This document shows, piece after piece, positions 9,498-20,302 of a DNA stretch of 64,000 nt (the first letter of the stretch is position 1; each line of letters starts with the position of its first letter). The notes beneath the pieces are model-generated. The model was not told the DNA's origin and made no database searches. It saw only the letters and a program-made list of their open reading frames with translations. The position numbers and the translations under genes were made by a program. The DNA lies in the NCBI GenBank assembly GCA_025617375.2, contig JAMYGW020000010.1, positions 1,426,001-1,490,000 on the forward strand, written 5' to 3'. This DNA is from Acarospora socialis. Taxonomy: Eukaryota; Ascomycota; Lecanoromycetes; Acarosporales; Acarosporaceae.

Positions 9498-11939
9498 ATG
9501 GTGACAACAAGAGGCTCGCAACAATCTAGTGCTAACACCGGTCCAACGGTGGTGGAAGCGGCAACTGCTGCGCCGTCAACGCGTAGTGTTGGTAAGTCGC
9601 CATACGTCTCCCTTTGGGCACCCTTCGGACCTCCCTCCTGGGGCAGCACTGAGCTGTGCTCTCCGTTGAGGTTGATGTTCAGGAATATAACACTAGATGG
9701 AGATGCTATGCTTTCGGATTAATGTTGGAGAAACGCCTAAACTAATGACATGCGTGAATCCAGAAACGGCTCACGACGCGGCACTCACTGCACCTCATGA
9801 AGACGAAGTTGGGACTATCGGATCAAGACTTCGGAAACGACGTCGCACCGGCTCATCACCTGTCGAGAGTACACCTTCGAAACGACCGAATACAAGGCAG
9901 ACAACGTCGCCTGACAGCAAAAGGAATACCCAGATCGAGATCCAACCTCGTGAATCCCCAGTGGCGCCACCGAACGCGACAATGAACGGAACACAGAAGC
10001 ATCTATCCGAGATCGAACATTATAGCCCCAAGCCTGCCATCGAAGCTGCTGAACCTACCACGCTCCCTCCAGCGTCTTCTTCTGCCCCCGACCTGGCTGC
10101 GGTTATCGCCAACATAATTGATCATGGAGAGCATGTGGATAATCATTGGGCGGCCCAAGGCTACGAGTACGATGGAATGGCGGTTGATACGGAGGACTGG
10201 CTGTCAGTTGATGCGAGTCTGCATCTCAAGATCCAGAGTCTACCGATTCTCGACAACTTGGTACGTTCCGAAGACTTGAGCTATTCGCAAACCTCACTGA
10301 CCTTACTTGGAAGTCTACCCAAATTTTGAACACGCTCGCAAAGACCAGCCATCAAGATATCATTACTATCATAACAGAGCCTGAGTCAGATGCCGGTCAG
10401 GCGTACGCTACACTCAAGTCTCTGTTTGACCACACCAAGAAGGTCTACTCGATCCACGGCGCTTTCCTCTCGGCGTACGACCTTGGTCTCACCGACCAGG
10501 CTCAAATTGACACCATTCGCAAGGCGAACCTTGCCACGTTTGTGTCGTCCGTCTTCGGCAGCCATGATGTCGGTTTCTACGATCTGAACGAACATTTCCT
10601 GGAAACCTTCGTTGCCGATGGTAATCGTCTTCTGAAGTCACAGGCGCAACTGTTGCTTGATTTGAAGACGCAAGCTTATATTTCGGCGATGGCGAATGGA
10701 GAACGCTCCAGGGATGAGATACTCGAAGACCTCTTTCCGGATAATCTGGAGCAACTTCTCCTTCAGCGTCGGCCCGGTGCAAAGGCACTAGCTCCCAGCG
10801 AAGCGGACTTTGTCATACGTGCTCGAAGTCGGAGAGATCGTTTGCTGGCCGACTCGAACGATGAGGAAGCTATCGCTGCATTGCCAGACAAGTACCTTTG
10901 GGAGGTCTTCTTGAGAGACGTTAGTGGCTATGTGAGCAAGAACTTTGATACTATCGTCGGCACTCCAGTAAGTGCTCTTCTCTTAGCTACTATCTTAGAC
11001 GTTCCTTTGCTGACATAGGTTTAGGCTCGTAAGCCGCTCAGAAGCCGCCCGTCCGCTTTGACTGCGGAGAACTTTCAGCAGCAGGAAGTGCCGGCCGTCG
11101 ATCACGAGCCACATGTGCAACCTATGGACGATCAAGATGCGAATAACGACATAGTAGAGAAGGCTGCACGTGCCGCGCAATACGCCCTGCAAGGTCTCGA
11201 CGGCACGCCCGAGCAAACACCAGGGCAAAACCAACCTCAGCAGTACGAACAATCGTATCAAGATCAGCGTGGTCCTGTGAATGAGTACCATTTTACCGCT
11301 CAACCGCAACAACTTGGCGATCAACAAGCAGAGATACCATATCACACTCAGACCGCACCCACTCAAGTTCTCTATGAGCGTGCCAGACTAGCCGCGACAG
11401 CCAAGGCTTCGCCGAGCAATCGTCGCGCAGGGCTGCCTAGCCAACGTCGGCCATGGACCACCGACGAAGAGAACGCATTGATGGCTGGCCTTGATAGAGT
11501 GAAGGGCCCGCACTGGAGTCAAATCCTGGCTATGTTCGGTCCGGGTGGCACGATCAACGAGTCTCTCAAGGACCGTAACCAAGTCCAACTCAAAGATAAA
11601 GCGAGAAACCTCAAGCTTTTCTTCCTCAAGAGTGGCATCGAAGTGCCGTATTATCTGCAATTCGTCACTGGCGAACTCAAAACCCGAGCGCCCGCTCAAG
11701 CTGCCAAGAATGAGGCCCGGGAGCGCGCGAAACAGCGAGGCGATGAAGATAGAGCACATATTGAAGGCGTGATGGCGCTTGCTGGTGGGCAACTGCAGAA
11801 TCTCCCTCAGGCAGAAACCAACGGAGAGGAAAATACGGTCGTTGCTGAAGGTGACCCTCAGCACCAAGGCGAGGACATGGAGGTGGACACACAGTCTAAG
11901 GAACTAGAAATCGCCCAGCTGAACGGTCAGGAGGCCTAA
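9498..11939 (+). CDS. tbf1: Telomere-repeat-binding factor of the Tbf1/TRF type, telobox Myb domain (719 aa)
   Basis: Exons are 9498-9591, 9764-10260, 10314-10967 and 11025-11939, and all junctions agree in phase. The N-terminus is basic and disordered, with RKRRR near residue 50. The middle part (about 165-400) is a helical region matching the place and character of the TRF-homology dimerisation domain. The telobox Myb lies at about 556-615: [16 protein letters not shown], then [17 protein letters not shown], then [20 protein letters not shown]. The VQLKDKARN segment is the form of the telobox seen in yeast Tbf1 (most TRF proteins have V-D-L-K-D-K-W-R). Known family role: binds duplex TTAGGG-type repeats at telomeres and at promoters such as those of ribosomal protein or snoRNA genes. 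The tail is acidic. The third-exon acceptor (GAAG) is the weakest splice call. A telomere-like repeat sits in its own promoter. Confidence 0.9.
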
Positions 11940-12438
11940 TCGGTTTCACGTGCTCTTAGCTTCTGTCTATTGGCATGAGGTGAGAGTGTTTGGAAGGTGT
12001 CACATATCTGCCTGGAATTTGCGGTACTTGGAGAGATGTACCGGGGCGTCTCTTGTGGTTGCTAAGTCTCTTATATGCTGGTATTGTCCGGTTCTCTCTG
12101 TGAAGGCGTCAGTGACACTGGCATAGCCCGGCGAATAGCTTGTTCTTTGCTTGTTGACTGAGAAGCGCTCTGTCAAGAGAGCGATGCTCTGAAGGTTGTG
12201 AGGATCAAGGATGGATACCTGTAATTACACGTAGCAAAATGGATTTAAATATGAAGCAGCCATTGGTATTGTAGGTCTTCCAAGCCGTTTGAACCCTAGA
12301 CGGCAATCGCCGTACCTGACATCTCACGACCTTGCAAACTTGACCGGGCTGTGACATACCACTCTCTCACTGTTACCATCTAAGAGGGTCATTCACCCGA
12401 ACAATTTCCCACTTATACACGTTCATTTCAATCTCAGC
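11940..12438. other. Intergenic between tbf1 and TAF10
   Basis: Contains the tbf1 3' region and the TAF10 promoter. Pyrimidine-rich sequence (about 12,360-12,435) precedes the TAF10 start codon. Nothing else is recognised. Confidence 0.5.
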
Positions 12439-13270
12439 ATGGCGGACTTCGACCTAACTCAATCCTCACAAGTCACCACAGAACCCGCGCCCCCAGACTC
12501 CCAACTCCTAAATCAGGAAGACGACATCGACGCCTCAATAGAAGCCGACATCGACATGACTTCCACCACGCACCCTTCCGCTCTCCACCTCGACGGCAGC
12601 AACGACATTGATGGCCCCTCGTCCTCCGATCCCCACCCCATAACCGCCGCCTCTGACCCGCGCGTCCCCACAAAGAAAGACGCCAGCCTCCGCGACTTCC
12701 TCAACAAAATGGACGACTACGCTCCCATCGTACGTTCTTCCCCTCTCTCCCTCAACATCACTCTCACCTCAGTCCCTCTCAGCCTACGAGGAAGTCGGAC
12801 TAACCGACGACGGACAACAGATCCCCGACGCCGTAACAAACTACTACCTCACCCTCGCCGGCCTCCCTCCGCCCCCCCAAACCTCCCCTCACCTCGCGCG
12901 CCTCCTGGCGCTCGCGACGCAGAAATTCATCGCCGACATCGCCGCCGACGCTTACCAGTACAGCCGGATCCGGTCGTCGAACACGACGTCGAATAATCCG
13001 ATGGGCTCGCTGGGGGCCGCGGCGGGGTTTTCGGCGACGGCGACGGGGGGCGCGGGACAGGCGCCTGGTGGTGGGGGGGTAGGTGCTGGAGGGGGAGGGG
13101 GAAAGGAGGAGAAGGGGAAGGGGGCGGCGAATTTAGGGGTGCAGAGGCCCGGGTTTGGCGGTGGGGGGCAGGGGGGTGGACAGGGGAGGACGGTGCTGAC
13201 GATGGAGGATTTGGGGATGGCGGTGGGGGAGTATGGGGTTAATATTAAGAGGGGGGAGTTTTATCGGTGA
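12439..13270 (+). CDS. TAF10: TFIID/SAGA subunit TAF10, histone-fold protein (262 aa)
   Basis: Two exons, 12439-12729 and 12773-13270, phase 0. After a roughly 85-residue acidic Ser/Thr/Asp-rich leader comes [14 protein letters not shown], the conserved start of the TAF10 domain. After the intron the protein reads [15 protein letters not shown], then [24 protein letters not shown], and finally [27 protein letters not shown] at the very end; these match the TAF10 histone-fold helices and the near-invariant C-terminus. Family role: shared subunit of TFIID and SAGA in RNA polymerase II transcription, nuclear. Between the second and last helices is a glycine-rich insertion of about 60 residues, encoded by very G-rich DNA. 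The first residues after the intron (SLSAYEEVG) are an extra segment before IPDAV; the splice acceptor fits the frame. It is convergent with RSM19, 284 bp apart. Confidence 0.92.
13040..13270 (+). other. G-rich tract with many GGG runs (potential G-quadruplex DNA) inside TAF10
   Basis: From about 13,040 the plus strand changes from C-rich (exon start, 12,440-12,980) to strongly G-rich, with many runs of three to seven G separated by short loops, encoding poly-Gly. G-richness runs on past the stop to about 13,420. This arrangement fits classical G-quadruplex motifs on the coding strand. Folding itself is inference. Confidence 0.6.
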
Positions 13271-13554
13271 GGGGTAGGTGAGTGTGGGTGGTGGGGCTGG
13301 GGTGAGGGGAGATGATACTGGATGGCATGGGCATGGGTGCGCGGTTGCGATATTGCACGGAGGGCGTTTGGATGGTAAGGTGTTTGTGGAGGTCGATCTG
13401 GGGCGTGATATTATGGTGTGGCATTTTTTAACAGGATGGGAAGAAGCTGTTGCACTTATACAACCCCCGACATGTACTGTACACTACGTCCACAATCTAA
13501 GCCTCCAATCACCAAACGCCTCCCAATGCACACCCCACCAAAACCGCATGCAAC

Positions 13555-14291
13555 CTATCTGTTCTTCGTCTGCTTATACGAAAACCTCTTCCTCGTCCTA
13601 CAAACACCCCATCGAAAGTCAGCACTCATCCCATCACATCCTCAACCCCACAACTCTCTCCCCGTAACCCGAAGCCCCGCCAAGTACCTCCACCCAATAT
13701 CCAATGCCCCACAATCACCTCAACGAAACAGCCCAAGAGACAGGCAAGAGGTGAACTCACGCGGAAAACTCCCCCAACTTATGCCCGACCATATCCTCCG
13801 TGATCGTCACCTCATTGTAGATCTTCCCGTTGTGCACCTGGAACTTCAGCCCGACGAAATTCGGCAGGATGGTGGCGGATCGGGCTTGCGTTTTGATGGC
13901 GGGCGTGCGTTGGCCAGGTTGGGGGCGGACGATGGGGAGTCTGGGTTCCTTGTTTAGTGTTTGACGAGCGAGCGGGACGGGTTGTGGAAAGTTAGGTGGT
14001 GAGGGTGAGGAAGGGTGGTTGGAGGCTGGAAACGTTGAGCGGGAAGGAATGAGAGCGGGGAGACGAGGTGAGAGGATTGAGCGTTGGGTTGGGTTGTGAG
14101 AGTGATGGTGGTGGTGGAGGGGGATGTGGAGATGAAGCCGGAGCGGAAGCGCGGAGAGGCCTTACGGGACGATGTGCGGGCCTGTGGCAGAGAGAGGATG
14201 TCAGTGGATTGCTGAGATGAGTGCAGAGGAGATGGATGGGAGGGCCACCTTTCCAGACGGAGCGCGCGAGAAGCGTTCGCGTTGGCAGCAT
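13555..14291 (-). CDS. RSM19: Mitochondrial ribosomal protein uS19m (93 aa), four exons including a 16-nt micro-exon
   Basis: Exons on the minus strand: 14291-14249 (43 nt), 14181-14166 (16 nt), 13940-13761 (180 nt), 13597-13555 (43 nt). Lengths add to 94 codons and every junction keeps phase. The product reads [20 protein letters not shown] at the N-terminus, then [20 protein letters not shown], then the uS19 core [22 protein letters not shown], ending [13 protein letters not shown]. This is the complete small uS19 fold at the usual mitochondrial length, with a short Arg-rich start fitting a mitochondrial targeting sequence. Role: head of the mitochondrial small ribosomal subunit. More than two thirds of the gene is intron. 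It is convergent with TAF10 and divergent from the MYND gene, with which it shares a 435-bp promoter region. Confidence 0.92.
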
Positions 14292-14726
14292 TGTTGGTGC
14301 TGGCGGCTGGTTGAAGATGCAGGTTCGGACGACGGTCTCGGAGTCGACTGGGGTGCATTCGCTAGAGCTGACTAAGCAGCTCTCCTTGTCAGCGTTGGTG
14401 GTTTTGGCAGGGCATGGTTTTGAGCAAAACATGATGTTATTCCTAGCTCTCAGAGTTCTTGAATTCTGAAGTTATGGGAGTCCTTTTCTATCAAGTTCGC
14501 TGAAACGTGTGGTGTTTAAGTTGCTGGTGGTGTGATTCGGAGACGTCACTGGTCATGCCCTAAAACGGGGTACCTCATGTGGTAACAAAACCTACGATGA
14601 TGTAACCTTCACACAGAATCATCGCCAAGCTTTTCTCTCCTTCTCTTTGAAGTCACAAGTAGCCATTAGGAGAAGTTCATACAATTCAAGTACCACGACT
14701 GTTTACTAGATACCAGCTCGAGCAAT
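14292..14726. promoter_or_regulatory. Bidirectional promoter region between RSM19 and the MYND gene
   Basis: 435 bp between two divergent start codons. Pyrimidine-rich sequence around 14,630-14,650 lies upstream of the MYND gene. I find no gene here, and the reading frames present are shadows of RSM19 intron and leader sequence. Confidence 0.45.
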
Positions 14727-15400
14727 ATGACAATTCCCACCAGCAACGCCAGCCTCACAGCAACTGTGCCGATCATCTACCTAGGATGCATTGGAAAACC
14801 CACCCCGGAAGGTTCCGCCTACCCCTTCGAGATGGCCGAACAAGCTCCTCTATCACTCTGCACTCATCATTGCTCCGTGCCTGACCACGGCGCTGACGCT
14901 GCTGGCCAATTCCTAACCTCACTCGTCGAGCGGCACAACACCAAGTTCCTCCTCTCGCGTGCTTGGCGCTGTCAAGTCTGCGACAAGCCCGCTCGAGAAC
15001 TGTACCATTCCGCCATCCCTCGCCTGGTAATGCCGGAGTTCCTCCCGTGGGTATGGGACACGATCATACCGATATGCAGATCGGGCGGTGCGTGTGATGT
15101 GAAAGCTGGCGAATGGGCGGCTGCGTTTGGGAAGGAAAGTTTTCCGACGCTGGAGGTGGGGAGAAAGTGCTGCGAGCTGTGTGGGAAGGTGACGGGCGTG
15201 AAGCTGTGCCGTGGATGTAGGGTTTTGGCGTACGTCTGACTTTGTCCCCTGATGTTCAGGTGGTGGTCAGATGGCAGTTGGTAATGCTGAGACCTAGGTA
15301 TTGCTCGAAAGATTGCCAAGCCAAGGACTGGCCGAATCATAAGATGAACTGCAGGCTTGCGCAAAGAGAGCGTGCGCAGATGATGCAAGGCATTTCCTGA
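14727..15400 (+). CDS. MYND-type zinc-finger protein (201 aa)
   Basis: Exons are 14727-15229 and 15298-15400; the intron (GTACGT...CTAG) keeps phase and restores the finger. The C-terminal MYND finger is complete: Cys149-x2-Cys152-x8-Cys161-x2-Cys164-x5-Cys170-x3-Cys174-x7-His182-x3-Cys186, followed by a short basic-acidic tail. Known role of MYND fingers: zinc-stabilised protein-protein interaction. The N-terminal 145 residues have Cys/His pairs (LCTHHC, CQVCDK) that could form a second small metal site, but I know no named domain there. No catalytic SET motifs are present, so it is not a SMYD methyltransferase. Partner and pathway unknown. Confidence 0.85.
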
Positions 15401-15974
15401 AAGGAGATGGGATGATATGCCTATAGGCGTCTTCGGATTGTTGCATTGCTTGGTTACAACGGGCTTTCGTTTGCAGACATTAGGCGCTGGGTGCTCACCG
15501 ATTGCATGTTACTCGCACTATCAAATGGGCAGGCTTTTCAGGGGTCTAGAACATAGCTGGACCAAGGCTCAAAACTGACGATAGAGACACTGACTCGAAC
15601 TGGTAGAATCTACCTCTCGTCCTGATGCGTCCTGCGCTGCTCTGAACTCGCTCTGCTCCAGCCTACTCGACAGTTAGTTTCACTACCTTGCTTCCTCTCG
15701 CAATAGTTAGATTGTGCAGCTGCGCCTATCGATGACTTGAGTCACTCACTATTAATCTTGACAGAGGAAAGCGTTCCATAACACCTTCTGCTGCGAGGTT
15801 CTTGGTGTGGTTTCTCCCCTCATCTCATGACTTTTCTCGTGTGCGCTATGAATGTAAACAGACCGTGGGCACGTAGACCTCTACCGTCGATGCTCTCAGG
15901 ACCTCTCCCTCACTTCTCCCTCCTCCTCTCCACCATTGGCAGCAGCCTTGAACTCAAGACTTGATACCGATTTG
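15401..15974. other. Intergenic, no supported gene
   Basis: Lies between the MYND gene 3' end and the C-terminal end of the minus-strand HET-type pseudogene. No domain, RNA gene or repeat is seen on either strand. Confidence 0.5.
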
Positions 15975-17223
15975 TCACTTTGGCATTTCTAATCTCCTGT
16001 AATTGCAATAGTCTTTCAGGGTGGCCCTCTGTTCCGGAAAGGTCGCGTGGATATGTGCGAGTCCCTGCCGCAAAGTCCATCCAAATTCCCACTTAAGATT
16101 TAAGAGAGGGTATAAAGCTCGGGCCTGGTCAGTATCGACGTCGGTATATCGATCCAGACACCCCTGGTAGATGTCGTCCATCGTTATCGGCCCTGCATCA
16201 GATCGCGGTCAAAGCCATACCATACGCTTCATCAAGCCATAATATCAGTGTTTGTCATCCCTGCAATTCTCAATGAGGAAATCGACGACATTGTGGAGGT
16301 CAACGAAGCCATTCTGGGTTCTGATAAAAGCTTGCTTTGCAAGACGAGCCTCTGGATACGTAAACATGCGTGTAATCCAGTATTCACAGGCCATAGTCAC
16401 GGCCACGTCGACAACACTGCCCGTTTGCAGCTGCAGGGCCATGCTCTCGAGGATAACGACCTTGTCTGCACGGTTATATCGTGAAGGCAGTTGATGACGC
16501 CCACACGCAACTTCTCCACCTCCTCTTGCTCACTACTGCTCATATCCTCGAGCACCTCCGGCATTGCAATGACATATACCCACAACCACTCCGCGTCGCA
16601 CCGCATAAAGAATCTTAAAAAGTGGTCGAGTAGATGCCCCTTTTCCTCAAACTCATATCCACAGGTCCAAAGCCCTTGGGCGCGTTCCAGCCCATCGTCT
16701 CCGCCCATACGTGCGACATGACTGCGTAACCGCCGGTCATGATCTTGTAGTTTCCATAGTTGTTAATGCAAAGCGCAGCTCTTTCCTCAACAGCCCTCCG
16801 CACCAGCTCCCGAGGCGTCTTCACGAACCGGGCTATTCTATGGCCCCATTGCCAAATCGCTATCGTCGGCTGTGGTAGCTCCGTCCAAATTATACGGAAC
16901 CGTCTGCGGAGCAGTAAAGTCACGAAGCCGACAATCTGAACTGGGAGTACGAGGACTCCACCTCCAAAGACACAGAGTGAGACGACAGGGTAGAGCCACC
17001 AGGGCCAAGACTCGCAAGAATTGAAGCAGGGCCCACACGGATCACGGCCTTTCGTCTTCCACTGGATCTGATTGAGGACTACTTCGACGTCCGCGGCGGG
17101 CCATTGGAGCAGGTCGGAGGAGGCAACCTTGCGAGCGTGTCTGTAGGGGATTTTATGGCGGAGGGCAAGCTCCTCGACGGCGCGGTTGATGGACATTGGG
17201 AGACTTCCGTCTTTCACTCGCAT
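15975..17223 (-). pseudogene. HET-type (heterokaryon-incompatibility-like) protein, frame-disrupted
   Basis: Collinear pieces in different frames make up one HET-like protein. The first piece (17,223 to about 16,630) has an Arg/Glu-rich start with VEELALRHKIP, a Cys pair (CGPC), one or two membrane helices (WWLYPVVSLCVFGGGVLVLP and neighbours) and the HET-like core start YAVMSHVWAETMGW. The next (16,700-16,480) reads DAEWLWVYVIAMPE. The next (16,480-16,245) reads ADKVVILESMALQLQTG and WITRMFTYPEARLAKQAFI. The last (16,181-15,975) reads DDIYQGCLDRY and WTLRQGLAHIHATFP. Neither frame change has splice sites at the join, and a stop lies between the third and fourth pieces. Neighbouring genes are intact, so sequencing error is less likely than decay. 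It is related along its length to the plus-strand pseudogene at 17,793. HET proteins mediate fungal non-self recognition; nothing here suggests it still works. Confidence 0.65.
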
Positions 17224-17792
17224 TGGATCACTCTTATTGTTTACGCTGCTGAGGGATCTCTGCAGAGGGGTTGGTCGTTAAACGAATTTCCGGGTGCGAG
17301 GCGTGCTCCGCTACAGTAAGATGTCAGCATCAAGACCGTCCTGTTAGCTGCAGAGCGTATTTGTAGGAGAAGTTCGGGCAGACCGTGAGACTGAGGCGGA
17401 ACCTTGCTGCGGCCTCGTCGTCAAAGCGGTCTATTGCATTAGCAGCGTACCATTATCGGAATCGAAACAATGCCATTGGTGGGTCAAGGTCTTGCTTCTC
17501 ATATCTCTTATTCGTGCCATCAGCCTCGTCCTTATCATATATCTAAGGGGGGGCTACTTCGAAGCCATCTCATCCTTCATCCAGTCCTTTTCCTTTACCG
17601 CGGGTACTTTACGTGGCAGTGCTCTGTATATGTTTTCCCAGCGTCATCGGTTCCAACTGCAGGTCTGCTTCTTACTACAAGGGTATGCAAAGTAACATGA
17701 GCTATACCTTCTGCCTTTGAAGAGCTCCTCGCAGACACAAAATACTTTAATCTCTTCGTCCCTTTATCTTTGGGGGTTGTACATCCAGGAGG
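17224..17792. other. Spacer between two divergent HET-type pseudogenes
   Basis: 569 bp that would have held both promoters. A hydrophobic reading frame at 17,492-17,695 has no recognisable family features, and I do not annotate it. No repeat is seen. Confidence 0.45.
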
Positions 17793-20302
17793 ATGGCCGT
17801 TCAAAACCGTGCCGCAAGCCAGGAGCTGCTTCTACGTCATGGAGTAGATCCAGCCACGGCGAATTATGCGGCTTTGAATGAGTTTGTGGGCTACAAGGTC
17901 ACCTGGCTGACGGAGTTCTGGAAGAGAATCAAACGGCCTCGTATGGACTTTTGCCCCTGTCGTGACTCACCCCCCCCCAAAGAAGCTCAGAAAGCAATCA
18001 CGAGACTCGAATAAACCTGCCGACATGGCTAACGAGTGGGATTTTGACTTTGAGTAATGGACATCGAGAATCTTCGAAAAGTCACCCACATGGATCAAGG
18101 CCCCGCGTCACCTTATGGAACAGGCAGTCAAAGAAGACAAGGCACTCTGCTTGAACGTACAAGGGAAGTGGTCACTCCGAAGTACGGGTTACATGCCCTC
18201 TCCCATGTCTGGATTGAAGGCATTCAGGGTGACCCGGAGGGCGGCGGGTTCCAACCAAAGCAGCTTGCCAGGATTTTGAAGTCATCAAGAAAACTGGAGC
18301 GGAGTGGATCTGGATGGATGTGCTTGCCATTCCAGGTGGAGGAGGTTCGACGTCGACTTTGAAAGACGAAATGCTCAAGATAGACATCTTCAACACCATG
18401 GCCAATGTCTATTCGAAAGCTGATACAGTTATAATTCTGGATGCCCTGGTGCTTCAGCTTTATCCACAGACCGCCCTTGACGTAGCAGTTGCGCTGCATT
18501 GTGGAAAGTGGGCTACGAGAATCTGAACGTATCAGGAGATCAAGCTGGCAACGCGAGCCCTTATCGTCACAGCTTAGGCTGTTTATGATTTTGCCGAGCT
18601 CATCAAAGGTTTCGAGAGTGTAATTCCGGACGCTCCTCATATGAAGGGGCTGCATAAATATCTTGGACGTCTACAGAGACGTGATGACCTAGGTGTTTCA
18701 ATTCCTGATATTGTCATAGCGTGCCAGACACGAAAAAGCTGGTTTCGGTCTTGACTACGCCCGAGCGTTTTTCCCGACTCTAGGGCTACTATGGGAAGAG
18801 GGTATGACCAGAAGGAAGCCATGCAGATGATTTACAGGTCTCAAAAGCTCCACGCAAGTCGTATCGTTGCTTTCCACGGTTGCCCTCGCCTCGCCCTCTG
18901 TCCTGCGTGGGCCCCTTCGTACTTTGTTGATTTGGAAGGTGTAGTAGGATACGGACAATCTTGGGAGGAGCGCGGCTTGCGTGGCGAGTGGCACGTACTC
19001 AAGGTTCATAAGGTCCTCCACACGTTTACGCAGTTCAAAAAACGCATCTTAGACCTTCAGCTCGACGGAAATCAAGGCAGGCATATTCAATGCGTCCTGG
19101 CGGATACCGAGAGCGAAGCGACCATACGGGGTATCGAAGCCGCTATCAATAGAGATCTTGTCTACATTCTATCCAACGAACCTTCCGCCGAGGCTATTAA
19201 GTTAGGCTTTGCAAGAATGGTACTGTTAGTGGAGCAAGCTCTAACCATTGAAGGTGTAGAATTTGAAGCGTTTGTCCGCGCCACCGCTGTTGTAACTACA
19301 GTCGAGGCGGATCCTGAAAAGCCCCGTTCTGTCCTTCTCCGTCACGAATGTGTTCTCGGAGACGAGGGCCCCTCCGACACGCCCAGGATAGATACGAGGC
19401 TAGCCAGCCAGCTTCGCTTCCGCCATTCAGTTCCACGATGAGGAGACCAATCTTCATGCAGCGGTTCGAGCGCATCAGCTGGATACAGTTCGAGAATTAG
19501 TGGAACAAGGAGCCTCTCTCGACGCAAGAGATTCAAAGGACAGGACCCCACTCCATGCTGCGGCAGCAGAAGGTGAATTAGAGATATTAGAGCTACTGCT
19601 CTCCAAGAACAGAGACTCGATGGCAGACCTGTTAAGCCAAAGCGGACAGAAAGAATATGGGTTTACTCTACTGTGGATTGCTGCAGAAAAGGGTCGCTTG
19701 AGTGTTGTTAAGCGTTTGTTGCAGGAGCAGCCGGATACCAATGTACTATTTACAATAGTCTGTTGGCGGCTGCGGACAAGTGCGAATGCGATGTTGTGCA
19801 AGAGCTTCTGGCGGCTGGAGCCAACCCAGACTTTGCAGATCCGGTCAGTCATACACCATTATGCCGCGAGTGACAGCTACGGGAATGGCGTGTCACCATA
19901 CAAGGTTTGCTGAATGCTGGAGCAAACGTCAACCACAGTCACTATGATGGCTCAACGCCACTATATCTTGCTGCCCAGAAAGTCACTGACGGCGAAGTAT
20001 CCTTACTGTTAGCCTTTGGCGCTGAAGTTGACGTGAATATGAAGACTCTGCCGCGCACTCCATTACGGAATGCTATTGTTGCTCATAAGGAGGACTCCGT
20101 GCGCTTACTCTTGGATAACGGCTGGACACCCCTACACAATGCTGCAGCAAGGGGAGCCAAGATTATGATCAGAATGCTCCTCAAGGCAGGAGCTGCGGTC
20201 AATATGAGGGACCACAAGGGAGTCACCGCTGTGGGGACTGCATACAAGTCGGGTCATGCAGATGTCGTTCGGATACTCCGCAGCGCTGGAGGGGTCGAGT
20301 GA
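17793..20302 (+). pseudogene. HET-type protein with C-terminal ankyrin repeats, frame-disrupted
   Basis: N-terminal part (17,793-18,014) reads ASQELLLRHGVDPATAN and ends in a CPC motif, matching the start of the minus-strand HET relative. Then come ALSHVWIEGIQGDPEGGG (about 18,190), WMDVLAIPGG, the segment MANVYSKADTVIILDALVLQ (18,400) and CGKWATR, all characteristic of the HET-type core. 18,791-19,440 gives a longer continuous middle section (EAMQMIYRSQKLHASRIVAFHG). From about 19,450 ankyrin repeats begin: TPLHAAAAEGELEILELLL, TLLWIAAEKGRLSVVKRLL, STPLYLAAQ, TPLHNAAARGAKIMIRMLL and a last GHADVVRILRSAGG. I count about six or seven repeats. The pieces lie in several frames with stops between them, and no introns reconcile them. 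Likely a pseudogene of a HET-ankyrin non-self-recognition protein. It lies head-to-head with its relative. Confidence 0.7.

Noticed and set aside
13278-13957. Two overlapping plus-strand frames downstream of TAF10
   Set aside because: They are antisense to RSM19 exons and introns, which give an unmistakable uS19 product on the other strand.
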